This document shows, piece by piece, positions 54,442 to 63,495 of a stretch of DNA of 64,000 bases. Position 1 is the stretch's first letter; the number at the start of each line of letters is the position of its first letter. The notes beneath the pieces were generated by a model. It had not been told where the DNA came from and searched no databases. It saw only the letters and a program-made list of their open reading frames with translations. The stretch comes from Achromobacter deleyi (GTDB lineage: Bacteria > Pseudomonadota > Gammaproteobacteria > Burkholderiales > Burkholderiaceae_B), in assembly GCF_016127315.1 (NCBI RefSeq), contig NZ_CP065997.1, positions 2,232,001 through 2,296,000 on the forward strand, in the 5' to 3' direction. The position numbers and the translations under genes were made by a program.

Positions 54442-55053
54442 ATGACCGTAAGCATCAGTAATTTCGACGAACATCACCTTCCAGATGCCTCGACGGCGGA
54501 AAGCTCGCTGCGCGAGGTGCTTCATGCTTTCGAAACGAACGGCGTAGAAGGGGAACACGTCACCGCGTCGAACTCGGGCACGTTCTACGGTGGAGGATGG
54601 TTCAGCTTTTTCAGTGGCACGAGCTATGCGTATAGCAGCAACGACCCTGCGCACTATGCGTTCGTGGCTACGGGCGATCTGCACTACTACTTCCCGCCAT
54701 TCAGCGGTTCCATGAGCGACGGTCCGACTTCGCATACGCTGTGGGGATCGATCGAATCCATTACGTTGGGAGGCGGCGTGACGAAAGGCCAGGTCGTGGA
54801 CCCCCTCATTACGTTCACGTTCGATCAACCCGTTGTCGGTGCCGTCTCCGAGGGGCGAGCCAACGACACCCATGACGTCATCTGGGGCCTGATGAACGGT
54901 TCGGTTGACGGTGCGGATGACAGGCTTGGCAGCGGCACGCATGGCGGGTTGATCACCGCCCTGGAGACCAACGGCTTGGACGTCGACATGTCCATCGCCG
55001 ATCTCGTCGGCCACAACTTCGCCACCGAAGCCGACCTCGCCCTGGCGGCATAA
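54442..55053 (+). CDS. hasA: Hemophore HasA, second copy
   Basis: A 203-residue paralogue of the upstream hemophore. It keeps His39 (GEHVTASNSG), Tyr82 (LHYYF), His98 (PTSHTLWG), the VVDPLITFTFD block and the HNFATE.DLALAA end. It differs in the loop before the tyrosine (GGGWFSFFSGTSY), which in HasA lies near the haem pocket. ATG 54442 has AGGAG at 54430-54434. Both copies look functional. Confidence 0.92.
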   Translation: MTVSISNFDEHHLPDASTAESSLREVLHAFETNGVEGEHVTASNSGTFYGGGWFSFFSGTSYAYSSNDPAHYAFVATGDLHYYFPPFSGSMSDGPTSHTLWGSIESITLGGGVTKGQVVDPLITFTFDQPVVGAVSEGRANDTHDVIWGLMNGSVDGADDRLGSGTHGGLITALETNGLDVDMSIADLVGHNFATEADLALAA

Positions 55054-55096
55054 CCCTTCCGTGAGTTTCCCCGCGGCTTCTCGGCCTCGCGGGGCC

Positions 55097-55135
55097 ACGG
55101 TCGCGGCGGGCCTGTCCCGCCGCGACCGTCTTTTT
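55097..55135 (+). terminator. Strong terminator between hasA copy 2 and hasD
   Basis: A perfect 14-bp stem ACGGTCGCGGCGGG/CCCGCCGCGACCGT with a five-base loop is followed by CTTTTTG. It should cap the hemophore message and lower expression of the secretion genes. Confidence 0.9.
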
Positions 55136-55187
55136 GTTTATTCATTCCGCAACTCCCGGCCCTCCAGCCGGACAAGGACACACCACC

Positions 55188-57125
55188 ATGCAGCAAGACC
55201 AGAAGCGCGCGGGCGCGGCACCGGAAGGGGGCGCGCTGGAGATCAAATCTCTGCTGGCGCGCTTTCGCACGGGCTGGGTCAGCGTGGCGGCGTTCAGCGT
55301 CGCCGCCAACCTGCTGATGCTGGCGCCGTCGCTCTACATGCTGCAGGTCTATGACCGCGTGCTGGCGTCCGGCAACGTCTTCACGCTGGTCATGCTGAGC
55401 CTGATGATCGTCGGCCTGCTGGCGTTGATGGGAGCGCTGGACTACGCGCGCAGCGCCGTCATCATCCAGATCGGCGCGCGCTTTGATGCGGCGCTGGCGG
55501 GGCGCGTGCACGAGGCGGCGTTCGAGCGCGGACTGGCGGGCGTGCCGGCCAACGCGGGGCAGGCGGTCAGCGACCTGAACACGGTGCGCCAGTTCCTGAC
55601 CGGCAGCGCCGTGTTCGCGTTCTTCGATGCGCCCTGGTTTCCGTTGTTCCTGTTGGTGATGTTCCTGTTCCATCCGTGGGTGGGGACGCTGGCGTTGGCG
55701 GGCGCGGTGGCGCTGGTGGCATTGGCGTGGCTCAACGAGCAGGTGTCGCGCAAGCTGCTGGCGGAAGCGGGTGGGTTGTCGGTGCGGGCCGGGGTGGAGG
55801 CCGACGGCCAGTTGCGCAATGCCGAGGCGATCCAGGCCATGGGCATGCTGGCGCGGCTGCGGGCGCGCTGGCAGCGGCTGCACGTGGGTTATGTGCGGCG
55901 CCAGGGGCTGGCCAGCCGCCGCTCGGCGATGATCGCCAGCATGTCGAAGACGGTGCGCCTGGCGCTGCAATCGCTGGTGCTGGGCCTGGGCGCATGGCTG
56001 GTGCTGCAAAGCCATGTCAGCGCCGGCATGATGATCGCCGGATCGATCTTGATGGGGCGGGTGCTCAGCCCCATCGACCAGGTGATCGGCGCGTGGCGGC
56101 AATGGACCAGCACGCGGCTGGCGTGGCGGCGCTTGCAGACGTTGCTGGAGACGTATCCCGGGCAGCCCGCCGGCCTGACGCTGCCCGAGCCGACGGGCGC
56201 CTTGCGCTTGGAGGGCGCGACGGTCACGCCGCCCGGCGCGGCGCAGCCGACGCTGGTGAACGTGTCGCTGGCGTTGGAGCCGGGGCAGGTGCTGGGCGTC
56301 ATCGGGCCGTCTGGCGCGGGCAAGTCGACGCTGGCGCGTCTGGTGGCTGGCGTGTGGCCGGCGCGGCTGGGCGCGGTGCGGCTGGATGGCGCCGACCTGC
56401 GGCAGTGGGAGCGCACGCGGCTGGGAGAATGGCTGGGCTATGTGCCGCAGGACGTCGAGCTGTTCTCGGGGACGGTGGCCGAGAACATCGCCCGCTTTCC
56501 CGATCCGGACAGCGACGGCGAGGAACTGGCGCGGCGTGTCATCGAGGCCGCCCGGCTGGCCGGGGCGCACGACATGATCCTGGCCTTGCCGCGTGGCTAC
56601 GACACGCTGCTCGGCGCCGGCGGCCAGGGTTTGTCGGGCGGCCAGCGCCAGCGCATCGCGTTGGCGCGCGCGCTGTATGGCACGCCGCGCCTGGTAGTGC
56701 TGGACGAGCCCAATGCGAGCCTGGATGATGCCGGCGAACAAGCCTTGCTGGATGCCCTGGGTCGGTTGCGCGAGATCGGCGCGACGGTGGTGTTGGTGAC
56801 GCACCGCCCCAAGGTGCTGGCGGCCACGACCCATCTGCTGTTGCTGCGTGACGGGCGCGCGCAACGCTTTGGCGCGACCAGTGAGGTGCTGCGGCCGCCG
56901 CCGGCGGGGGCGACCGGGGCGGAGGGCGCGGCGGCATCACCGCCGGCCGCGTTCGACGCGACGGTGGCTTCGGGCCAACCAGCGCAGGCGCCCGGCATGG
57001 CGGGCGCGACAGGGGCCGGCGGCGCGGTGCCCGCGTCGTCGGTGCGGACGCCGGCATCCGTGGCGCAGGTGTATCCGCTGGCGGGCGGGGCGTTTCCTGG
57101 GCAGTTTTCCGGAGGCAAGGCATGA
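55188..57125 (+). CDS. hasD: Type I secretion ATPase/permease for HasA
   Basis: A 645-residue PrtD/HasD-type exporter. Six membrane segments lie in residues 30-320, then the ATPase with Walker A GPSGAGKST (373-381), signature LSGGQRQ near 482 and Walker B VVLDEPNAS near 505. The last 80 or so residues are an Ala/Gly/Pro-rich tail not seen in short family members. ATG 55188 is chosen over an upstream in-frame start inside the terminator. It overlaps hasE by 4 bp. Confidence 0.9.
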   Translation: MQQDQKRAGAAPEGGALEIKSLLARFRTGWVSVAAFSVAANLLMLAPSLYMLQVYDRVLASGNVFTLVMLSLMIVGLLALMGALDYARSAVIIQIGARFDAALAGRVHEAAFERGLAGVPANAGQAVSDLNTVRQFLTGSAVFAFFDAPWFPLFLLVMFLFHPWVGTLALAGAVALVALAWLNEQVSRKLLAEAGGLSVRAGVEADGQLRNAEAIQAMGMLARLRARWQRLHVGYVRRQGLASRRSAMIASMSKTVRLALQSLVLGLGAWLVLQSHVSAGMMIAGSILMGRVLSPIDQVIGAWRQWTSTRLAWRRLQTLLETYPGQPAGLTLPEPTGALRLEGATVTPPGAAQPTLVNVSLALEPGQVLGVIGPSGAGKSTLARLVAGVWPARLGAVRLDGADLRQWERTRLGEWLGYVPQDVELFSGTVAENIARFPDPDSDGEELARRVIEAARLAGAHDMILALPRGYDTLLGAGGQGLSGGQRQRIALARALYGTPRLVVLDEPNASLDDAGEQALLDALGRLREIGATVVLVTHRPKVLAATTHLLLLRDGRAQRFGATSEVLRPPPAGATGAEGAAASPPAAFDATVASGQPAQAPGMAGATGAGGAVPASSVRTPASVAQVYPLAGGAFPGQFSGGKA

Positions 57126-58474
57126 CGGGGCGCGCCGAAGGCAATCGCGTGGTCGTGTTGCGGCCCGAGCGCGACACCGGTGAATCCAACGCGGTCGATC
57201 CGATCGAAATCGGCGGGTGGTCGGCGCGGTTCGGCTGGTGGGTGCTGGTCCTGGGCTTTGGCGGCTTTCTGGCCTGGGCCGCGTGGGCGCCGCTGGACAA
57301 TGGCGTGGCCATGCCGGGCATCGTGGTGGTGACTGGCGAACGGCAGGCGGTGGACAGTATCGAAGGCGGCGTGGTCAGCGCCTTGCTGGTGGCCGAGGGC
57401 GATGCGGTGCAAGCCGGCCAGGCCTTGGTGCGGCTGGACGACACGCGGGTGCGCGGCGAGGCGCGGAGCCTGCACGCACAGTTGGCGGCCGTGAGCGCCC
57501 GCGAGGCCCGCTTGCTGGCCGAGCGCGATGGCCGTGAGGCGCTGGCGTCTCCTGGCGCGGACTCGGATGCTGAGGCCATGACCGCCCTTGAAATGGAACG
57601 CCAACTGTTCGCCAGCCGCCGCGCGGCGCTGGCGGGCGAACTGGCCGGCATCCAGGCCACGTTGTCGGGCAGCCGCGCCCTGGCCAGCGGCCTCGATGCG
57701 ACGCTGGCGCACAAGCGCGCCCAGCGCGCCTTGCTGCGCGAGCAGTTGGGCAGCCTGCGCGACCTAGCGCGCGAAGGCTACGTGCCGCGCAACCGGGTGC
57801 TGGAACTGGAACGGGCGCTGGCGCAGCTGGACGGCGATATGGCGACGGAAACGGGCACGCTTGGCCAGACCCGGCAGCAGATCGCCGAGCTGGCCGTGCG
57901 CGCGCAGCAGCGGCGCGATGCTTTCCAGCGTGAAGTGCGCACCGATCTGGCGGAGACCCGGGTACAGCGCGAACAGTTGACGCAGAAGCTGGCCGCGGCG
58001 CAGTTCGACCTGGCGCACAGCGAGATCCGCGCACCGGCCAGCGGTACCGTGGTGGCCCTGGCCATCCATACGGTGGGCGGCGTGGTGCAGCCGGGTTCGC
58101 GGCTGATGGAGATCGTGCCGCGGGACCAGCCGCTGGTGGTGGAAGGGCGTCTGCCGGTGGAATCCATCGACAAGGTGCATGCCGGCTTGCCGGTGGAGCT
58201 GATGTTCACGGCGTTCGACGCCAGCCGCACGCCGCGCCTGGAGGGGGCGGTGACGCTGGTGTCCGCCGACCGTTTCGAGGATGAGCGCAGCGGCCGGCCT
58301 TACTACCGCCTGCGGGCAAATGTGGCGCCGGGGCAGTTGCGCCGTATCGGCGACGCGCCGCTGCAGGCGGGCATGCCGGTGGAGGTGTTCGTGCGTACGG
58401 GCGAGCGTTCGCTGTTGAACTATCTGTTCAAGCCGCTGCTCGATCGCGCGCGGCTGGCGTGGGGGGATGCATGA
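57122..58474 (+). CDS. hasE: Type I secretion membrane-fusion protein for HasA
   Basis: A 450-residue HlyD/PrtE-family adaptor. It has one N-terminal transmembrane segment near residues 38-58, a lipoyl-type half (VSALLVAEGDAVQAGQALVRLDD), a long coiled coil at about 115-290, and the HlyD signature SEIRAPASGTVVAL near 300. It bridges HasD to the outer-membrane channel. Overlapping starts couple it to hasD and hasF. Confidence 0.9.
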   Translation: MTGRAEGNRVVVLRPERDTGESNAVDPIEIGGWSARFGWWVLVLGFGGFLAWAAWAPLDNGVAMPGIVVVTGERQAVDSIEGGVVSALLVAEGDAVQAGQALVRLDDTRVRGEARSLHAQLAAVSAREARLLAERDGREALASPGADSDAEAMTALEMERQLFASRRAALAGELAGIQATLSGSRALASGLDATLAHKRAQRALLREQLGSLRDLAREGYVPRNRVLELERALAQLDGDMATETGTLGQTRQQIAELAVRAQQRRDAFQREVRTDLAETRVQREQLTQKLAAAQFDLAHSEIRAPASGTVVALAIHTVGGVVQPGSRLMEIVPRDQPLVVEGRLPVESIDKVHAGLPVELMFTAFDASRTPRLEGAVTLVSADRFEDERSGRPYYRLRANVAPGQLRRIGDAPLQAGMPVEVFVRTGERSLLNYLFKPLLDRARLAWGDA

Positions 58475-59826
58475 GGCGGTTGTCGGGGTTGGCCGCGGCA
58501 TGGGCGCTGGCGTGGGGGATGTTGCTGCCGGCGGGCGCGGGCGCGCAGGTGCTGGATTTTCGGCAGGCGTATGCGATGGCGTTGTCGTCCGATCCCACCT
58601 GGCAGGCGGCGCGGGCGCGCGAGCGCGCCGACGCCGAGGAACTGGCGCTGGGCCGCAGCGGCCTGTTGCCGAACCTGAGCTATCACTACAACCGTGCCCA
58701 CAATGACACCACGTCCCGCCAGCAGAGCCGCTGGGGCACGTTCGAGCAACGGTCGCGCTATGCCAGCCATGCCTCGGGCTTTACGCTCAGCCAGCCGTTG
58801 TTCGACGCGGCGGCGTTCGCGCAGTACCGGGCCGGCCGCGAACGCGCGGAGGCCGCGGGGCTGACCTTGGCGCGCGCCCGGCAGGCGCTGGCGGTGCGCG
58901 TGTTGCAGGCCTACACGGCCGTGCTTGCCGCGCAGCGGGCATTGGCCCTGACGCAGGCGCAGGGCCGTTCGCTACAAGAGGATGCGCGCCGCAGCGCGCG
59001 CTTCGTGGCCGCGGGGCAGGGTACGCGTACCGACCAGCTTGAGATCGAGGCGCGCGCCGGCGTGGTCCAGGCACAGGAGATCGAGGCGCAGGACCAGTTG
59101 CGCGATGCGCGCAACGCCTTGGGCGCCATGGTCGGGCCGGCGCTGGCGGATCGGCCGCTGGCGCAGGTGGACCTGACCGGGTTGGGCAGGCTGGCGGTGG
59201 ACGAGCATGATCTGGCGGGATGGCGCACGCTGGCGCTGGATGGCAATCCGGAAATCCAGGCGCAGCGCCATTTGGTGCAGGCCAGCCGCCAGCGCTACGA
59301 AGCGGCCCGGGCCGGCCACCTGCCGACCGCGCGGCTGTATGCCCGCAAGCAGTTGACTAACTCTAATGGCGAGAACCAGATCGGCCAACACTACGACACC
59401 GGTTCCATCGGTATCGAGGTCAGCATTCCGTTGTATTCGGGCGGAAGGACCTCGGCGGCCAGCGGGCAGGCCCTGGCCGAGCAGGAGGAAGCGCAGCACA
59501 AATTGCAGGCCGCCACTTGGGCGCTGCTCGATGACCTGGAGCGGCAGTTCCGCACGTTCGCCAGCAGCGGCCAGCGTATCGCTGCCTACCAACAGGCGGC
59601 CGATGCCGCCGGCTTGCGTGTGCGGGCCACACGGCGCAGCGTGGAGGGCGGCGAGCGTACCAATCTGGATGTGCTGGATGCGCAGCGGCAGCGCTTCGAG
59701 GCGCTGCGCGACCTGGACCGCGCCCGCTATGACCATCTGCTGGCATGGTTGGCGCTGCGTTGGCAGGCGGGCGTGCTGGACGATGCGGATGTGGCGCGCG
59801 TTGGGGCGTTGTTCGTGGCGGGATGA
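58471..59826 (+). CDS. hasF: TolC-family outer-membrane channel of the Has exporter
   Basis: A 451-residue protein with a signal peptide ending near GAGAQ (residue 26) and two repeats of the outer-membrane efflux/TolC type (AYAMALSSDPTWQAARARERADAEEL near 35; SIGIEVSIPLYSGGRTSA near 320). It completes a dedicated three-part exporter. Many has loci borrow chromosomal TolC; here the channel is part of the operon. Confidence 0.88.
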   Translation: MRRLSGLAAAWALAWGMLLPAGAGAQVLDFRQAYAMALSSDPTWQAARARERADAEELALGRSGLLPNLSYHYNRAHNDTTSRQQSRWGTFEQRSRYASHASGFTLSQPLFDAAAFAQYRAGRERAEAAGLTLARARQALAVRVLQAYTAVLAAQRALALTQAQGRSLQEDARRSARFVAAGQGTRTDQLEIEARAGVVQAQEIEAQDQLRDARNALGAMVGPALADRPLAQVDLTGLGRLAVDEHDLAGWRTLALDGNPEIQAQRHLVQASRQRYEAARAGHLPTARLYARKQLTNSNGENQIGQHYDTGSIGIEVSIPLYSGGRTSAASGQALAEQEEAQHKLQAATWALLDDLERQFRTFASSGQRIAAYQQAADAAGLRVRATRRSVEGGERTNLDVLDAQRQRFEALRDLDRARYDHLLAWLALRWQAGVLDDADVARVGALFVAG

Positions 59827-59843
59827 GGCGGGCTCGCCGCGGA

Positions 59844-60785
59844 TCACTTCAATGGCGGCAATGGCAGCAGCCGCTGCGAGATCGCCTGCATGGCGGTCGC
59901 CAACTGCACCGCCAGCGCCTGCGCGGCCGGCGACAGCGAGCGGTCGCGCCGGTGCAGCAGGCCGATGGCGCGGCGAGCCGAGGCATCGCACAGTGCCGCC
60001 GCGCGCAGCCCCGCCAGGTTCAATTCCGGCAGCGCCAGGCGCGGCAGCACGCTCACGCCCAGGCCCTGGCGCACCATGCCGGCGGCGGTGCCCATGTTGG
60101 TCACGTCGTAGCGCAGCGCGGTGGCTGGCGCGCCGGTCTCTTCGCGCACCGCGCGGTCGAACTGCTGGCGCGCGTTCGAGCCCTGCGACAGCAGGATCAG
60201 GTCATAGCGCAGTACGTCGCGCCAATGCAGCGGCCCGCGCTTTTTTTCCAGGGCGTGGCCTTCGGGGTAAATGGCGCAGAAGCAATCCTCGGCCAGCGGC
60301 GTGAAAGACAGGTCCGGCGCCGGCTCGGCCAGCGCGCCGACGGCGAACTCGATCTGGTTGGTGCGCAGCATGGCCACCAGTTCGTCGTTGTGCGCCTCGA
60401 CCACGCGCACCTTCAAGGCCGGATGGCGCTGGCGTAGCGCGCCGACCGCCACGGGCAGCAGCGCCAGCGCGGTCGAGGGCAGGGCGCCCAGGGTGACGTT
60501 GCCGCGCCGCACCGCCGCCAGGTCGGCCAGGCCGCGATAGGCTTCCTCCAGGTCGGCGATGGGCCGCTGCACGCGGGCATGGAAATCCTGTCCGGCCGAG
60601 GTCAGGCTGATGCTGCGGGTGGTGCGTTCGAACAGGCGCAGGCCCAGCACGTCCTCCAGGTCCTGGATCAGCGCGGTGAACGAGGGCTGCGTCACGCCCA
60701 GCTGGTTGGCGGCGTGCGTGAACGAACCGGTGTCGACCGCCAGCAGGAAGGCCTTGAGCGGCCGGTACTTGATATTCATAGCCAT
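59844..60785 (-). CDS. LysR-family transcriptional regulator
   Basis: A 313-residue regulator with an N-terminal winged helix (FLLAVDTGSFTHAANQLGVTQPSFTALIQDLE) and a LysR effector domain. A start at 60779 (MNIKYR) is nearly as likely. It is divergent from the aldehyde dehydrogenase gene across 90 bp, the usual layout for a LysR protein and its target. It converges on hasF with a 17-bp gap. Confidence 0.88.
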   Translation of the reverse strand: MAMNIKYRPLKAFLLAVDTGSFTHAANQLGVTQPSFTALIQDLEDVLGLRLFERTTRSISLTSAGQDFHARVQRPIADLEEAYRGLADLAAVRRGNVTLGALPSTALALLPVAVGALRQRHPALKVRVVEAHNDELVAMLRTNQIEFAVGALAEPAPDLSFTPLAEDCFCAIYPEGHALEKKRGPLHWRDVLRYDLILLSQGSNARQQFDRAVREETGAPATALRYDVTNMGTAAGMVRQGLGVSVLPRLALPELNLAGLRAAALCDASARRAIGLLHRRDRSLSPAAQALAVQLATAMQAISQRLLPLPPLK

Positions 60786-60875
60786 GGGCTAAGAATATAA
60801 GAAAAATATCGAATTGTTCCTAATAGTCGGCCGGCCGATGATGCGTCTACCGCAGTCCCCGGATTCCACGACGTT

Positions 60876-62351
60876 ATGAATGCATCGAGCCACAAACCCT
60901 TCCGGCTGGGCGCCGACTGGCGCCACAGCCAAGACGGCGACGCCGTCATCACCTCCATCAATCCCGCCGACGGCAGCGTTGCCGGCATCGTCACGCGCGC
61001 CTTGCCGCGCGACGTGGATGCCGCCGTCGCCATCGCCTGGGACGCGTTCCAGCGCCAGCCGTGGCGCAAGCTGCGTCCGGACCAGCGCGCCGCCACGCTG
61101 TACGAGATCGGCCGGCGCCTGGCCGCCGAGCGCGAGCCGCTGGCGCGGCTGCAGATGATCGACAGCGGCAAGCCGTGGAAGGAATGCCTGAACATGGTCG
61201 ACAGCGCAGCCGGGCATTTCCGCTATTACGCCGCGGTGTGCGAGACCTGGCAGAACGAGATGACCTCGCCGCGCGGCGAGTATTTCTCGATGGCGCTGGC
61301 CGAGCCGTTCGGCGTGATCGCGGCCATCACGCCGTGGAACTCGCCCATCATGAACGAGGCGCAGAAGGCCGCGCCGGCGCTGGCGGCCGGCAACGCGGTG
61401 CTGCTCAAGCCGTCCGAGGAGACGCCGCAGCTGGCGCTGGAACTGGCCCGCATCTGCGCCGAGGCCGGCCTGTCCGAAGGGCTGCTGACGGTGTTGCCGG
61501 GTCACGGCGAAGACGTCGGCGCCGCGCTGGTCAGGCATCCCGGCGTGCGCATGGTGTCATTCACCGGCGGCACCGAGACCGGCCGCGCCATCGGCGGCAT
61601 TGCCGGCCAGCGCCTGATTCCCGTCGGCCTGGAACTGGGCGGCAAGTCGCCGCACATCGTGTTCGACGACGCCGACCTGGACCGCGCCGTGGCCGGCGTG
61701 GTGTCGGGCATCTTTGGCTCGGCCGGGCAGAGCTGCGTGGCGGGTTCGCGCCTGTTCGTACAGAAATCGATTTATGGGCGTTTCATGGAAGCGCTGGTGG
61801 CGCGCACGCGCCAGGTGCGCGTGGGGCTGCCCGACGACCCGGCCACGCAGATGGGGCCGCTGGTGTCGCGCGCGCATCGCGACAAGGTCGCCGGCTATGT
61901 CGACATCGGCCGCGCCGAGGGTGGCCGCGTGCTGGTCGGCGGCGCCGCGCCGGACCGCGCCGAGCTGGCCAACGGCTGGTTCTACCTGCCCACCGTGATC
62001 GACGGCCTGGGCAACGGCGCGCGCGTGTGCCAGGAAGAGATCTTCGGGCCGGTGCTGGTGGCGTTGCCGTTCGACGACGAGGACGACGTGATCCGGCAGG
62101 CCAACGACACGCCCTTTGGCCTGGCCGCGGGCATGTGGACCGGCGACTACGCCCGCGCCTGGCGCGTGGCGCGCGAGATCGAGGCGGGCTCGGTCTGGAT
62201 CAACACCTACAAGCAATCGCACATCGCCACGCCGTTCGGCGGCTTCAAGGCCAGCGGCATCGGCCGCGAGAAGGGCCTGCATGGCCTGCGCCTGTACAGC
62301 CAGGTCAAGAGCCTGTACTGGGGCATGCACAATCAACCGATGGGACTGTGA
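60876..62351 (+). CDS. Aldehyde dehydrogenase family protein
   Basis: A 491-residue NAD(P)-dependent aldehyde dehydrogenase. It has TPWNSPIMNEAQKAAPALAAGN near residue 150, FTGGTETGR near 230, ELGGKSPHIVFDDAD with the general-base Glu near 252 and FGSAGQSCVAGSR with the catalytic Cys near 288. The wording is closest to betaine/hydroxymuconic/aromatic aldehyde dehydrogenases. It is the first gene of a unit with an epimerase and a Bug protein. Substrate unknown. Confidence 0.9.
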   Translation: MNASSHKPFRLGADWRHSQDGDAVITSINPADGSVAGIVTRALPRDVDAAVAIAWDAFQRQPWRKLRPDQRAATLYEIGRRLAAEREPLARLQMIDSGKPWKECLNMVDSAAGHFRYYAAVCETWQNEMTSPRGEYFSMALAEPFGVIAAITPWNSPIMNEAQKAAPALAAGNAVLLKPSEETPQLALELARICAEAGLSEGLLTVLPGHGEDVGAALVRHPGVRMVSFTGGTETGRAIGGIAGQRLIPVGLELGGKSPHIVFDDADLDRAVAGVVSGIFGSAGQSCVAGSRLFVQKSIYGRFMEALVARTRQVRVGLPDDPATQMGPLVSRAHRDKVAGYVDIGRAEGGRVLVGGAAPDRAELANGWFYLPTVIDGLGNGARVCQEEIFGPVLVALPFDDEDDVIRQANDTPFGLAAGMWTGDYARAWRVAREIEAGSVWINTYKQSHIATPFGGFKASGIGREKGLHGLRLYSQVKSLYWGMHNQPMGL

Positions 62352-62356
62352 ATCAC

Positions 62357-63388
62357 ATGACGACCGACAAGAAAAGCGCGGCGCTGCCGCTGGCCGATGC
62401 CCGCATCCTGATCGCCGGCGCCGCCAGCCTGGTGGGCTCGCACACCGCCGACGCGCTGCTGGCCGCCGGCGTGCGCGAAGTGATCCTGCTGGACAACTTC
62501 GCGTTTGGCACGCCCGAGGCCATCGCCCACCTGCAGGGCAATCCGCGCGTGAAAGTGGTGCGCGGCGACCTGATGCGCCTGCCGGACCTGCTGGCCGCGA
62601 CCGAAGGCGTGGACGGCGTGCTGCACCTGGCGGCCTACATGACGCTGGGTTTCGCGCAGACGCCGTGGCAGGCGGTGGACGTGAACATTCGCGGCGCGCA
62701 GAACATGCTGGAAGCCTGCCGCGCCAACAAGGTGAAGAAGTTCGTGTTCGCCTCGTCCAACGCCGTCTATGGCTATGGCAGCGGCATTGCCGGCGCGCTG
62801 GCCGAGAACGGCCCGTTCCATTCCGTTGGCGCGCCGCCCGCCGCGATCCTGTACGGCGCTTCCAAGATCATGGGCGAACAGCTGTGCCGCCAGTACCACC
62901 AGAAGGCCGGGCTGGACTACGTGGTGCTGCGCTATTCCACCGTGTACGGCGAACGCCAGCACTACCGCGCCGCCAATTCGCTGTACATCATGGAGACCTA
63001 CGACCGCGTGCGCCAGGGCGAGCGTCCCGTGCTGCCCGGCGACGGCAGCGATACCAAGCACTTCGTGCATGTGTCGGACGTGGCGCGCGCCAACGTCGCC
63101 GCGTTCCAGAGTGACGCCACCGACGTGGCCGTGAACGTGTCCGGCCCCGCGCCCATCACCACCGGCGAACTGGTGCGGCTGGTGCTGGACTACTGCAACA
63201 GCGACCTGGAACCGGAGATCCGGCCGGATCCCCCTGGCACCGTGCGCCTGACCTCGGGCGGCGCCTTCCATATTCCGCACGACCTGGCCGGACGGCAGAT
63301 TGGCTGGCAGCCGCAGGTAGGCATGGCCGAAGGCGTGACGCGCCTGCTGGCCTGGCGCGAGGCGCAGGAAGGAGGCAAGGGCGGCTAG
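62357..63388 (+). CDS. NAD-dependent epimerase/dehydratase family protein
   Basis: A 343-residue extended SDR. The Rossmann motif reads ILIAGAASLVGSHT, with Ala-Ser in place of the usual Gly-x-Gly in the middle (GAASLVG). The active site YGASK lies near 165, and the UDP-sugar-like ending is intact. A GTG at 62348 overlapping the previous stop is an alternative start. Its role beside an aldehyde dehydrogenase is unclear; a sugar or lactone substrate is possible. Confidence 0.85.
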   Translation: MTTDKKSAALPLADARILIAGAASLVGSHTADALLAAGVREVILLDNFAFGTPEAIAHLQGNPRVKVVRGDLMRLPDLLAATEGVDGVLHLAAYMTLGFAQTPWQAVDVNIRGAQNMLEACRANKVKKFVFASSNAVYGYGSGIAGALAENGPFHSVGAPPAAILYGASKIMGEQLCRQYHQKAGLDYVVLRYSTVYGERQHYRAANSLYIMETYDRVRQGERPVLPGDGSDTKHFVHVSDVARANVAAFQSDATDVAVNVSGPAPITTGELVRLVLDYCNSDLEPEIRPDPPGTVRLTSGGAFHIPHDLAGRQIGWQPQVGMAEGVTRLLAWREAQEGGKGG

Positions 63389-63495
63389 GGAATAGTTTGA
63401 CCCGGGGCGGCCGTCGCAGCCTTCCCGCATGATGGGCCGGCATGTCCGGCCCATCACAACGCATAACAACAGCAGTACCCCAACAGGAGACAACC

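Noticed and set aside
55134..55187. hasD starting 18 codons earlier at 55134
   Set aside because: That start lies inside the T-run of the terminator and has no ribosome site; ATG 55188 is preceded by GGACAAGGA.
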